This document shows, in pieces, positions 8,719 through 16,640 of a stretch of 64,000 nucleotides of DNA. Each line of letters opens with the position of its first letter. Positions within the stretch are counted from its first letter, which is position 1. A model generated the notes under the pieces. The model saw nothing but the letters and a program-made list of their open reading frames with translations. It was not told where the DNA came from and did not search any database. The position numbers and the translations under genes were made by a program. Origin of the DNA: JAWLDA01 sp041686855 (GTDB taxonomy: Bacteria > Bacillota > Limnochordia > DTU080 > RSA5); NCBI GenBank assembly GCA_041686855.1, contig JAWLDA010000008.1:1-64000 (forward strand). The letters are read 5' to 3'.

Positions 8719-9597
8719 CTAACACGTCACGTCCTTGCCTTCACTGCCAAAGACGGACATGCGCTCATCAGACGTAATCGAGCCAACCCCTTGAGGGTGA
8801 TAGTGAAACTGCACAGCGCGCCGGCGCTTGCCCGAACGGTTGGGCGGTGTGCCGTGGTGAATGAGCCCATCAAAAAAGAGCAGATCGCCCGGCTCCATCT
8901 CGGCGGCAACGCATCGGGCTGTGGCGACGTCCGTATCACAGATTTGCCAATCCCGGCGTTGGAAATGCACGACTGGCCCTTCCTTGTGGCTCCCCGGAAT
9001 GACATGCATACAGCCATTCTCGACCGTGGCCTCATCCAGCGCGATCCATACGCCTGTGACCGGAGTTCCTAAGGGTAAATTAAAGTAGGCATGATCCTGA
9101 TGCCAGGGCTTCTCCCGGCCGATCAGCGGAGGTTTTAGGTGCGCCTGGCCGTCGTTATCAAAGAGTTGGGCCGGTTTGTCAAAGATCCGATCCAGCGTTG
9201 ACATGAGGCGAGGATCAAAACACATGGCGCGCAGGCGCTCCTCGTAATCCAAGAACCCGTTGAGTTTGCGAATCGAATCGTAGCGTTCTTCAGGAGTGAG
9301 TTGATCGACCCGGTCGCGAACTTCAGGCGCAAACTGGATCCCGCTAAATTCCGGGTATTTCCCATAAACCAGATCCGTGATGCCCGCGAGTGCAGCCTCC
9401 ACCTCGTGCTGTGAGAAAGCGTTTTCGAGCACAAGGTAACCTTGCTCCCGATATTGGGCGATCTCCGCCTCTCCCACTCCACCGAACCCTCGTACTTTCT
9501 CGGCTTTAGCAGCGTACGCGTACAAATGAGCAACAGAGTCGTCGTTTACCCCGTTGTCAAAGGAGTACGACAGTGGTTGCGCCTTGCTCATATCCAA
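8719..9597 (-). CDS. Phytanoyl-CoA dioxygenase (PhyH) family protein
   Basis: A 292-residue Fe(II)/2-oxoglutarate-dependent oxygenase. The facial triad is visible as H166 and D168 in WHQDHAYFNL and H248 in IHHGTPPNRS; the 2-oxoglutarate-binding Arg follows in GKRRRAVQF. Bacterial members hydroxylate varied small molecules, and the family is abundant in sugar-scavenging genomes with many Gfo/Idh genes. It is convergent with the preceding membrane-protein gene, only 4 bp apart. Start M1 or M3 (9591) cannot be separated. Substrate unknown. Confidence 0.92.
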   Translation of the reverse strand: MDMSKAQPLSYSFDNGVNDDSVAHLYAYAAKAEKVRGFGGVGEAEIAQYREQGYLVLENAFSQHEVEAALAGITDLVYGKYPEFSGIQFAPEVRDRVDQLTPEERYDSIRKLNGFLDYEERLRAMCFDPRLMSTLDRIFDKPAQLFDNDGQAHLKPPLIGREKPWHQDHAYFNLPLGTPVTGVWIALDEATVENGCMHVIPGSHKEGPVVHFQRRDWQICDTDVATARCVAAEMEPGDLLFFDGLIHHGTPPNRSGKRRRAVQFHYHPQGVGSITSDERMSVFGSEGKDVTC

Positions 9598-9696
9598 GGA
9601 TCACTCCTTAGTAGGGCTTTCTATTTCATCTGTATGACGCTTGGCCACACGTTGCCCTGGTAATTGAGGGGGCGTGCCGCCAAGCGACTGCGTCCC

Positions 9697-10461
9697 TTAT
9701 GAAACCGGTCGATCGCCGCCGCCGGGATCAGGTGAAGGCGCGGGCACAAGCGGCTCACGCTCAAAGATGACATCCGCTCCGCCCCCGAGGTAAAAGAGGA
9801 ACGAAGCAATCGCGCCGGCAGTGGCCAAGTAACCTGCAACACCCGCGGGTGATAGGGGTCCGGAGACGGTGGTCACTCCCATCAATCCCAGCAGACCGGC
9901 TCCGGCAAGCGCTCCGACAGCTCCGCTTGCGTCTGCCGTCGCCAGTTTGCCGACATCAATCCCGGTGTGCGACCCCGTTGGGATCACTAGAGAAGTCGGC
10001 TGTGGATCATCGGGCAACTCTCCGTCAAATCGGTCAGCCCAAAAATCGAGACTTGCGTCGAACACGCCGCCGAAAACGTCGCGTACCAAAACCTCGAAGG
10101 GACTCAAGCGCGGGGGACGACGCACGGGCTTGGAGAGACGGGATTTCAGGCGCTGCGGACGTGCCGCAAGAGCGTATCCCTGCAAGCAAGCGGTTAAGTT
10201 CCTCGAGAGGCCGAGCTCGTGGAGAGGTCGGCTCAATGCGCCAGTGGCGACCAGAGTCCGTAACGATATTTCAAACGCTTCACGTACGGCGGCGGAGGTC
10301 AGGTCCGCCTCCTCGAGGTATACAAATGCCTCCGTGACGATCTTGTCGGTCATCGCGCTCTTGGTTTGACGCTCCAAGAGACGTGCGAGAATTTCGTTGT
10401 GATACTTGCCGACAGCCGATGTATCTAAGCGTTTGATGACATCGGAGATATCCTTGGCCAA
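9697..10461 (-). CDS. Uncharacterised protein with glycine/alanine-rich C-terminal hydrophobic segments
   Basis: 254 residues from a TTG start with GGAGGG six bases upstream; the longer frame from 10548 has no ribosome site. The N-terminal 120 residues look helical and charged. A basic proline-rich linker (KPVRRPPR) follows, then two glycine-zipper-like hydrophobic stretches near residues 180-235, including GALAGAGLLGLMG and a final FLFYLGGG, and a Pro/Gly/Asp tail. This could be a membrane-associated or pore-type protein. No family recognised. Confidence 0.6.
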   Translation of the reverse strand: MAKDISDVIKRLDTSAVGKYHNEILARLLERQTKSAMTDKIVTEAFVYLEEADLTSAAVREAFEISLRTLVATGALSRPLHELGLSRNLTACLQGYALAARPQRLKSRLSKPVRRPPRLSPFEVLVRDVFGGVFDASLDFWADRFDGELPDDPQPTSLVIPTGSHTGIDVGKLATADASGAVGALAGAGLLGLMGVTTVSGPLSPAGVAGYLATAGAIASFLFYLGGGADVIFEREPLVPAPSPDPGGGDRPVS

Positions 10462-10645
10462 ACGAATCCCTCCTCGAACACACTGCGCGGAAGAAGCGAG
10501 TAAGCCTGTGCGAAGTGTTTGGTTCCCGTATTTTCCACAAATCCGCATATTCCTTTAGACATGAAGGCGGGGCACACCCGAGTCACGAACCCTTTGGATG
10601 GAGGCGAAGGCCATTGAATCGGATCCGCTTTGATGTGAGGCATCT

Positions 10646-11617
10646 ATGATCACAGGCGTCCTCTACGCCTTGGGCACCACTCTGGGGTGGTCTCTCGTCC
10701 CCTTCCTGGTCCGCCACGTCCTCGGAACGTTAGACCCCGTGACGATCACAACAACCCGCCTCATCTTAGGCGGGCTCCTCTTCGGCCTCATCGCCCGAGG
10801 CGTGCCTTTAAAGCGGCTCTGGCGCAGACCCGAAAAGCGCCGCTGGCTCGTCATCGGCGGCGCGGCCTTAGCGGTCAACCACATCCTGTTCGCCACCGGC
10901 CTCCAGTGGACCAGCCCCGCCGTAGGCGTGATCGCCGTCCAGATTCAAACGGTGGCGGCGTCGGTCCTCAGTTGGATCATTCTCGGCGAAGCCCTCTCCT
11001 TGCGCAAAAGCGCAAACATCGCCATCGTCATCGTCGGCATCGTGCTCGTCGGTTGGGACGGTCAGAGTATTGCCACTCTCCTCGGCTCACAGCGAACCTG
11101 GGGCACTCTCTCGATGTTCGTCGCAGGCCTTTTTTGGGGCGTGTACGCCGTCAGTCAGCGCGGATTGTCTCGACGGCGCAATGATTCCAAAGCAGAGGAG
11201 GCAGTGGATCCCCGCACCCTCCTCGCTCCCTTCTTTTTGATTGCCGGAGCGCTCTCGACTCCGGTGGCGACGGTAGCCGGCGAACTCCGACAACCCCTCA
11301 CTCCAGCCACGCTCCTCGTCCTCGGCACTCTGACGATTGTCGGCACTGTCGGCAGCTACTACTGCCTGAGCGAGGCCATGAACCGACTCCCGGTCTCCAC
11401 AGCCGTCACAATCACCAACATGTCGCCGTTAGTGGTGGCTATCCTATCAATCATCGTCTTTCGGGAAAGCCTCAGCGCGTATACCCTAATCGGGGGGGCC
11501 GTCGCGGTAGCCGGTTGTATCGGCACGATTCGTTCCGATATGGGGAGTGTGCCTCGTGCACAATCCGTTCCCCAAACAGGGGAGTCCCCTCCTGCTCCAA
11601 CCGGGAACTCATTGTAA
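10646..11617 (+). CDS. EamA/DMT-family transporter
   Basis: A 323-residue drug/metabolite transporter-type exporter with ten predicted transmembrane helices in two EamA repeats. Hydrophobic segments recur from the first residues through LIGGAVAVAGCIGTI, and the signature proline/glycine pattern near AVGVIAVQIQT is present. GAGG lies five bases before the ATG. It stands alone between a minus-strand gene and OsmC. DMT exporters move amino acids, nucleosides or drugs; the substrate is not predictable here. Confidence 0.9.
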   Translation: MITGVLYALGTTLGWSLVPFLVRHVLGTLDPVTITTTRLILGGLLFGLIARGVPLKRLWRRPEKRRWLVIGGAALAVNHILFATGLQWTSPAVGVIAVQIQTVAASVLSWIILGEALSLRKSANIAIVIVGIVLVGWDGQSIATLLGSQRTWGTLSMFVAGLFWGVYAVSQRGLSRRRNDSKAEEAVDPRTLLAPFFLIAGALSTPVATVAGELRQPLTPATLLVLGTLTIVGTVGSYYCLSEAMNRLPVSTAVTITNMSPLVVAILSIIVFRESLSAYTLIGGAVAVAGCIGTIRSDMGSVPRAQSVPQTGESPPAPTGNSL

Positions 11618-11726
11618 AGCCGGATTGTCCCACTAAAAACGGGCATTTTGCACCTGATTTCCTGGGTTACCGGTGTGATACGCTCCAATTGAGCATAAGT
11701 CTCAGAAGATGGGGAGCTGAAGACCG

Positions 11727-12203
11727 ATGGCAACGTCCGTCCCACCCAACACTCAGCCCAAGTTGATGACGATGCGCGTCCAAGGCGCTTGGACAGGCTC
11801 CGGACTTCGTACCGATGTGAAGGTACGGCACTTTGACCCGCTCGTGATGGATGAGCCCGAAGAGCTCGGCGGGTCGGATCAGGGGCCCAACCCCATGGAG
11901 TACATGCTTGGGGCCCTCATCGGTTGTGAGAGTGTCGTCCTCGCCATCGTCGCTGGGGAGCAAGGTTTTGCATACACCGGTGTCTCATTTGACTTGAGGG
12001 GAACGCTCGACCTGCGGGGTCTTGAGGGCGTTGACGGCGTCCGCCCCTACTTTGAGAAGATTACGGGAACCATCAAGGTAGAGACACCCGAAAGCAGCGA
12101 AACGTTGCAGGCATTGGCCGAAGAGGTCGAGCGCCGCTGTCCCGTATACACCACGCTCGAAGCCGCCAACGTCACCTTTGACGTCACGTGGCAAGCCGTC
12201 TAA
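11727..12203 (+). CDS. OsmC/Ohr family peroxiredoxin-like protein
   Basis: 158 residues. The two redox cysteines of the OsmC fold are visible as C67 (LIGCES) and C138 (RRCPVYTTL), with the family block GPNPMEYMLGAL before the first. Such proteins reduce organic hydroperoxides through a Cys-Cys cycle in the cytoplasm. It is convergent with the rhodanese selenoprotein candidate, with a perfect inverted repeat between them. OsmC-like and rhodanese-like proteins both occur as selenoproteins in other bacteria; this copy keeps cysteine. Confidence 0.92.
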   Translation: MATSVPPNTQPKLMTMRVQGAWTGSGLRTDVKVRHFDPLVMDEPEELGGSDQGPNPMEYMLGALIGCESVVLAIVAGEQGFAYTGVSFDLRGTLDLRGLEGVDGVRPYFEKITGTIKVETPESSETLQALAEEVERRCPVYTTLEAANVTFDVTWQAV

Positions 12204-12222
12204 TCCGACTAGCACAACGAGC

Positions 12223-12259
12223 GAAGAGACGCCTCGGCGTTTAACCAGGGCGTCTCTTC
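12223..12259. terminator. Bidirectional terminator-like inverted repeat
   Basis: Perfect 11-bp arms GAAGAGACGCC (12223-12233) and GGCGTCTCTTC (12249-12259) with a 15-nt loop. It lies 20 bp after the OsmC stop and 43 bp beyond the extended rhodanese stop on the opposite strand, where a shared terminator is expected. The minus-strand gene reaching 12302 rather than stopping at 12431 makes this spacing natural. Confidence 0.75.
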
Positions 12260-12301
12260 GGTGGGAAGACGTCCCAAACACGCAGGCCCGAGAACTCGAG
12301 C

Positions 12302-12616
12302 CTACGGCGTCCCTCCGGTCGAAACCGGCATGCCCGCCTCCTGCCAAGCTCGCATTCCGGTCATGGGAACAGCGTTGTACCCGTTCTCACTCAAGATTTT
12401 TGCAGCGGTCACGCCGCTGCTGCCTCCGCCTCAATAGGTGACGATGAGGCGATCTTTGGGTAGATCGGGTACGGACTCCTTGATCTGCTCCACATGAATG
12501 TGCTGCGCGCCCGGGACATGCGCCTTCTCGTAATCAGCGCGGGAGCGCACGTCGATGACGACCGGGTTCTCCCGCTCCATACTGGCCTTTAACTCTTGTG
12601 GGGAGATACTCTCCAC
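12302..12616 (-). CDS. Single-domain rhodanese with in-frame TGA at the catalytic position (candidate selenoprotein)
   Basis: Read normally the frame stops at TGA 12433-12431 after LIVTY, giving a 61-residue stub. Read through, it continues in the same frame as GGGSSGVTAAKILSENG, then MTGMRAWQEAGMPV, and ends at TAG 12304-12302: 104 residues, the usual size of one rhodanese domain. The TGA replaces exactly the active-site residue; canonical rhodaneses have VTYC followed by a glycine/serine loop. The N-terminal half has normal motifs (ISPQEL, VVIDVRS, HVPGAQHI). GTG start with AAGGAG eleven bases upstream. A bSECIS-like hairpin follows the TGA. Alternatives are a Cys TGC to TGA nonsense mutation or a base error. 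It probably transfers sulfur or selenium, or reduces a persulfide. Confidence 0.8.
12402..12433 (-). promoter_or_regulatory. Candidate bSECIS element just after the in-frame TGA
   Basis: On the minus strand, ten bases after the TGA, a perfect 7-bp stem forms: GCAGCGG (12420-12414) with CCGCTGC (12408-12402), enclosing the 5-nt loop CGTGA. The loop has a GU pair of bases in its first half, as in bacterial SECIS apical loops recognised by SelB, and the roughly 11-nt spacing from UGA matches the classical fdhF geometry. The element lies inside coding sequence, as bacterial SECIS elements do. SelB binding is inferred only from geometry. Confidence 0.6.
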
Positions 12617-12692
12617 GATGGCCGACTCTCCTTTTTGACTCGTTTTAGTCAGGATGTTTTAGCCAGTGTAGTCTCCCCATTTGTACGTGCCG

Positions 12693-13592
12693 CTATTTGA
12701 GATGTCGGTCCAGCCCGAGAAGCGATAAGGTGTCCCTGTGAATGATCTCCTCCATCAACTCCGCGGGGACTGGAAGTGGCGGATTGCCGGCGTTCTCGTT
12801 GATGTTTCGAAGTGCAGCGATATTCTCCGCCGGTGTCGTAATCGGATAGTCCGATGCAAACAAGAGCTTTTGCGTGACGTTCCACTCAACCGCCAACCGC
12901 ATGCAGTTGTAGAAGGAGTAGGGACGGTAAAAGAGACCCGAAATGTCTGCGTACACATTGGGGTGTTTGCGAATAACGGTGATGCAGTCTGCCTGCCACG
13001 GATGGCCCATGTGCGCCATGATGATGCGCATATCCGGATAAGCAATCGCCACCTCGTCCATCACCAAGGGATGCGCGTACCGGATCGGCGCTGTCCGAAT
13101 CGGGGAGGTGCCCTGATGGAACAAGACCGGTAGATCCCTGCGAACCGCTTCTTCGTAGATGGCCCGGGCCTCTTTGCCGAGCGGATCAAAGTTTTGGTAG
13201 TTAGGCCCCAGTTTGATCCCGACTAACCCGAGGTCACTCACACCGCGCTCCACTTCGTCGAGAGCGTCGGGCGCCTCCGGATGGACGGAGAGGAAACCCA
13301 AAAACTTTTTAGGATTGCTATGCACGAATGCAGCCGTCTGGTCGTTGACGTGGGACTGATCGCTCCAGGGAATGCCCGACATTTCAAAGGCCGACGCCCC
13401 CGGAGGCGGTGCGATCGCGAAGACGACCGCCGCGTCCACTTCCTTCATGGCCTCGGTGTGGTCCTGCCACGAATAAGCCGACTCGACCGGTCGGTCCGGC
13501 CGCCATCCTTGGTTTATCCTGCGCTCAGCTTCGGGGACAGCCTCCCGATGCGTCGGGGTATGTGTATGTATGTCCACAATCACATGCGTCAC
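12693..13592 (-). CDS. Amidohydrolase family (Amidohydro_2, ACMSD-like) protein
   Basis: A 299-residue metal-dependent TIM-barrel hydrolase or decarboxylase. The N-terminal metal site DIHTHTP, the central histidine in VLFHQGTS, the MAHMGHPW strand and the late aspartate in LLFASDYPI are all in the expected order. GTG start with AAAGGG upstream. It lies 15 bp downstream of a Gfo/Idh gene and 76 bp upstream of the rhodanese on the same strand, so the three may share a transcript. Substrate unknown; lactone or carboxylated sugar-derived compounds are plausible. Confidence 0.9.
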   Translation of the reverse strand: MTHVIVDIHTHTPTHREAVPEAERRINQGWRPDRPVESAYSWQDHTEAMKEVDAAVVFAIAPPPGASAFEMSGIPWSDQSHVNDQTAAFVHSNPKKFLGFLSVHPEAPDALDEVERGVSDLGLVGIKLGPNYQNFDPLGKEARAIYEEAVRRDLPVLFHQGTSPIRTAPIRYAHPLVMDEVAIAYPDMRIIMAHMGHPWQADCITVIRKHPNVYADISGLFYRPYSFYNCMRLAVEWNVTQKLLFASDYPITTPAENIAALRNINENAGNPPLPVPAELMEEIIHRDTLSLLGLDRHLK

Positions 13593-13607
13593 GCCCTTTC
13601 TTAACCT

Positions 13608-14561
13608 CTAACCTCGTTCCCATTCATCCCATGCTGACTGCAAAATCTTCATGGTCAACAATGCGGTCCGGGCATCAACGAGCGGTGCACGGCCCGCTAA
13701 CACAGCTGCGACAAACTCCGAGTCCTGCAACTCCACACCACGCTGCTCCGGCGCCCCTTCGACAATGACGCCCTGCTGATTGGAGAGCCGGGAGTCCTCC
13801 ACGAGCAAGGTATCTTCGACACCAATCACACGGTACTTGTGACCTGGCCAAGGGTCGTTGTGCGAGACGCTGATCGACACCAACACCTCGTCTCCGGTGA
13901 TCGGGCTCGTTGCGGTCCACTGCAGATCTGCATCCAGCGGAACGCCGAGCGAGGGCCAGGTCGGGCCGAACTGTGCGCTCAACCCCTTTGCCTCGTGGGG
14001 CCCCACGATGTCCATGATAGAGTCAATCACGTGGCATCCATGATGCCACAGCGCGTTGTCATCCCACCCGTGCCGGGCGCGACTCGTGGTGAGCTGCCCT
14101 CGACGGAGCATGTGAAAACGGCAGATAATCTTCTGCGGACGGAACTCGCCTGCCTCAATGCGCCGACGCAACTCGATGCGACCTGACTTAAACCGATTGG
14201 TATGACAGATCATGAGCCGCACCTCGTTCTCCTCGGCTAGACTCGCGAGCCTCTCCGCTTCAGCCAGGGAGAGCGCCATGGGAATTTCGCAGAGGACGTG
14301 TTTCCTGGCCTGGAGAGCTGCAGCACTCTGAGGTGCGTGCAGAGGGTTGGGCGTGCAGACGACGACGGCGTCGAATCCGTCAGCGGTGAGCGCCTCCTCG
14401 AGCGAGGGCATAACTCGTTCGTAACCGAACTCCTTGGCGAGGGACTCAGCGTACTCCACATCGGGATCTACAACCGTATGTAACTGCACATCCGGCAGAC
14501 GGCCCAGCGCTTGACTGTGAGCCGCCGCCATGCGTCCGGAACCGACCGTACATATCTTCAT
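13608..14561 (-). CDS. Gfo/Idh/MocA family protein with EIP instead of EKP
   Basis: 317 residues from ATG 14561 (GAGG twelve bases upstream); an ATG at 14585 is possible. The Rossmann motif is GSGRMAAAHS and the substrate domain carries WHHGCHVIDSIMDIVG. The usual EKP motif reads CEIPMAL: the conserved lysine that contacts cofactor and substrate is isoleucine. This may mark a non-dehydrogenase member such as a hydrolase, epimerase or sensor. It is the first gene of the group with the amidohydrolase. Confidence 0.9.
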   Translation of the reverse strand: MKICTVGSGRMAAAHSQALGRLPDVQLHTVVDPDVEYAESLAKEFGYERVMPSLEEALTADGFDAVVVCTPNPLHAPQSAAALQARKHVLCEIPMALSLAEAERLASLAEENEVRLMICHTNRFKSGRIELRRRIEAGEFRPQKIICRFHMLRRGQLTTSRARHGWDDNALWHHGCHVIDSIMDIVGPHEAKGLSAQFGPTWPSLGVPLDADLQWTATSPITGDEVLVSISVSHNDPWPGHKYRVIGVEDTLLVEDSRLSNQQGVIVEGAPEQRGVELQDSEFVAAVLAGRAPLVDARTALLTMKILQSAWDEWERG

Positions 14562-14648
14562 CGACTGGACGAACCTCACTTCCATCCGGAGGGTGTTGCC
14601 CTCCCGGCTACTGTTGGCGTTCTTGCGCCCAGGCGCCTGGGAACTCGC

Positions 14649-15578
14649 TTAGTCCGGCGAACCAGATTGAGTGGGTGGCTGGGTTGTCGCAATCCGGTCT
14701 CGAGCCAACGCACAGTACTCCGGATCGACGTCGTAACCTACGTAATGGCGACCGTTTTGCACAGCCGAGACACACGTAGTCCCCGAACCGTTAAACGGAT
14801 CCAGCACCACGTCGTCTGCGTAGGAGTAAAGCCGAATCACCCGATCAGCCAAAGCCACCGGAAACGGCGCCGGATGTCCTACTTTTTTCGCCGACTCCGG
14901 GCGGATATCCCATATCGACAAGGTCGACGCCATGAACTCTTCCTTGTCTTGGAATGTAGAACGACCTTTATCCGGCCGGCCAAACTCTTCCTTCACAAAC
15001 ACCAGCAAATACTCGTGAATGTCACGCAGCCTCGGCGACTTGGCGGACATCCATGACCCCCAGGCACAACTGCCACTCATCCCCTTCCCCTTTTGCCAGA
15101 TGACTTCTCCGGCCGGGAGAAAGCCCACTTCCGCATGGATCTTGTAGAAGTACGCATGCAAGGGGATGTACGGTTTGCGACCGAGATTGGCGATGTTGAC
15201 CACATAGCGCCCTCCGGGAATGAGGGTTCGGTGCACTTCCGCGCCCACGCGACCGATCAGGCTGAGGTATTCCGCAAGAGCGAGGTCGTCGTCGTACGTC
15301 TTGCCTGCGTTGTACGGCGGTGAGGTGAAGGCAAGCGCAACACTCCCGTCGGGAACGTGAAGCATCTCCTCAGACGAATGACAGTAAACGCGATCGGCCC
15401 ATGTATCCAGCGGTTTGACCGGGACGTGCCGGGCCGGTTGCGCTTCGTTATCCAGGATCGGGCGACCGAAGAGCCCGTTGACCCCTTCCGCATACATGGT
15501 GCGGTTATAAAAATCACTCGCGTCGTGACCTTCGCGCTTGGACGCGCCGAAGGACGAAGTCTTGGTTTGACGAGACAT
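14649..15578 (-). CDS. Orphan site-specific DNA methyltransferase (N4-C or N6-A)
   Basis: 309 residues from ATG 15578, with AGGAG eight bases upstream. Motif IV, TSPPYNAGK, comes first and the AdoMet-binding motif I, DPFNGSGTT, lies near the C-terminus followed by GYDVDPEYC, the permuted order of beta-type amino-methyltransferases. SPPY is more typical of N4-cytosine enzymes, but N6-adenine members exist. No restriction endonuclease or specificity gene is adjacent, so it is probably an orphan epigenetic enzyme or a phage/defence remnant. Recognition site unknown. Confidence 0.92.
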   Translation of the reverse strand: MSRQTKTSSFGASKREGHDASDFYNRTMYAEGVNGLFGRPILDNEAQPARHVPVKPLDTWADRVYCHSSEEMLHVPDGSVALAFTSPPYNAGKTYDDDLALAEYLSLIGRVGAEVHRTLIPGGRYVVNIANLGRKPYIPLHAYFYKIHAEVGFLPAGEVIWQKGKGMSGSCAWGSWMSAKSPRLRDIHEYLLVFVKEEFGRPDKGRSTFQDKEEFMASTLSIWDIRPESAKKVGHPAPFPVALADRVIRLYSYADDVVLDPFNGSGTTCVSAVQNGRHYVGYDVDPEYCALARDRIATTQPPTQSGSPD

Positions 15579-15905
15579 ACGAGGCGCTCCTGTAGTGAGG
15601 TGACTCATCACTGGAATGAGGGATGAATCTAAGTCACTATTCGACTCGTAAGCGTTAACTCCCCGCTTTTTTGTTTGCTATCACGAGATGGGATAGAAGT
15701 AAGGCGCTATGCCGTGGCTGTCGAGGGGTCATTCACGAGCATCCGGCCGGAAAATCCCGAAAAACCGAGTTTTCCCCCACCGTTGCTGTGAGCCATTTTG
15801 GCATTAGCGCCGGAATTCCGGGGCAGGCACGAATTGAACAAATGCGACTACGTCGAGTAACATAAAGATCCAGCCGCCGTGAGGGAGCCAATCAGGAGGC
15901 TCATC
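15579..15905. promoter_or_regulatory. Divergent intergenic region
   Basis: A 327-bp gap between the methyltransferase (minus) and the secreted peptide gene (plus). A short dyad AAAACCGAGTTTT-like segment is near 15765. I see no ORF with a ribosome site, no tRNA and no clear operator. AGGAGG at 15894-15899 serves the downstream ATG. Confidence 0.35.
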
Positions 15906-16343
15906 ATGTCGAAGAGAAGCGTCGTGTCTTTGATCCTGATCAACGTGTTACTCCTTGCACTCACGACTGGTGCCGGAGCTAATAGCATCGAGACCCCCGT
16001 GGTCCCTAACCCACCCACTCCCTTTGAAGGCGCTGTCCCACTGGACGAAACTGAGCTCGCTGAGATCGAAGGAAACGTTCACCCGATCGTGGCAGGAGCC
16101 GTTGCTGGCGCCGTCGGGGGCGCTTTTCGTTATGCCACCTCGCCGGGCGAGAAAGACGCATGGGGTTTGGTCAAAGCAGTAGGATCCGGAGCAGGTTGGG
16201 GAGCGGTAGGGGGAGTCTTTGCCACAGTCGGGTTGCTTGCTACCACCGGCAAAGCCGCCGTGAGTGCTGCATCAACTGCGTGGTCCGCTTGGGGCAGTGC
16301 TCACACCGGCACTTTCGCTGGCGTGCGGGACCACTTTGAGTAA
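15906..16343 (+). CDS. Secreted glycine-zipper protein with bacteriocin-leader-like motif
   Basis: 145 residues; AGGAGG six bases before ATG 15906 decides the start. A basic n-region and hydrophobic core end in GAGA, a Sec signal peptide. A proline-rich spacer and the acidic stretch LDETELAEIEGN follow. This resembles the ELxxIxG(G) end of double-glycine leaders. The rest is Gly/Ala-rich with repeated small-residue zippers (AGAVAGAVGGAF, GAGWGAVGGVFATVG). A small membrane-protein gene follows by 12 bases. A secreted membrane-active peptide (bacteriocin-like) is one reading; a structural or outer-membrane zipper protein is the other. No family recognised. Confidence 0.65.
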   Translation: MSKRSVVSLILINVLLLALTTGAGANSIETPVVPNPPTPFEGAVPLDETELAEIEGNVHPIVAGAVAGAVGGAFRYATSPGEKDAWGLVKAVGSGAGWGAVGGVFATVGLLATTGKAAVSAASTAWSAWGSAHTGTFAGVRDHFE

Positions 16344-16355
16344 ACACAGGGTATC

Positions 16356-16583
16356 ATGGAGGTCGAACGCGAGCTCATGTCATTCGTGCTCAGTGGAGTC
16401 TTTTACGCCACAGTCATGGTCGCAATGGCCGAAAAGCAGCAGGGTACGAGCTGGCCGGCACACTTCCTTCGGTACCTGTGGTTGTGGTTCGGCTTATTCG
16501 TGATCTATGGCGGGGGCACGTACTGGTTTGAGACTACGTACGGTGAAGCCGTCGAAGAGTTCTTGTCCAACCTATTCTCATAG
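16356..16583 (+). CDS. Small two-TM membrane protein, possible immunity partner
   Basis: 75 residues with two hydrophobic helices, SFVLSGVFYATVMVAMA and a Trp/Tyr-rich second helix WLWFGLFVIYGGG, and an acidic C-terminus. Start ATG 16356 has only a weak AGGGT site; ATG 16377 is possible. It lies 12 bases after the glycine-zipper secreted protein and ahead of a strong terminator, so the two form a compact two-gene transcript. Size and topology match class-II bacteriocin immunity proteins, but no homology is recognised. Confidence 0.6.
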   Translation: MEVERELMSFVLSGVFYATVMVAMAEKQQGTSWPAHFLRYLWLWFGLFVIYGGGTYWFETTYGEAVEEFLSNLFS

Positions 16584-16602
16584 AAAGCTTCAGTCAGGAG
16601 AA

Positions 16603-16628
16603 GGGACCCACGCCGTTGCGTGAGTCCC
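16603..16628. terminator. Bidirectional terminator hairpin
   Basis: GGGACCCACGC with GCGTGAGTCCC around a CGTT tetraloop: an 11-bp stem with one mismatch. It sits between two convergent genes ending at 16583 and 16641, so it can serve both strands. Confidence 0.75.
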
Positions 16629-16640
16629 TCTCCGTCACAT

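Noticed and set aside
12302..12433. Simple pseudogene reading of the rhodanese
   Set aside because: Possible, but a nonsense change landing exactly on the catalytic codon with an intact downstream frame and a SECIS-like hairpin makes Sec more likely; kept as the alternative.
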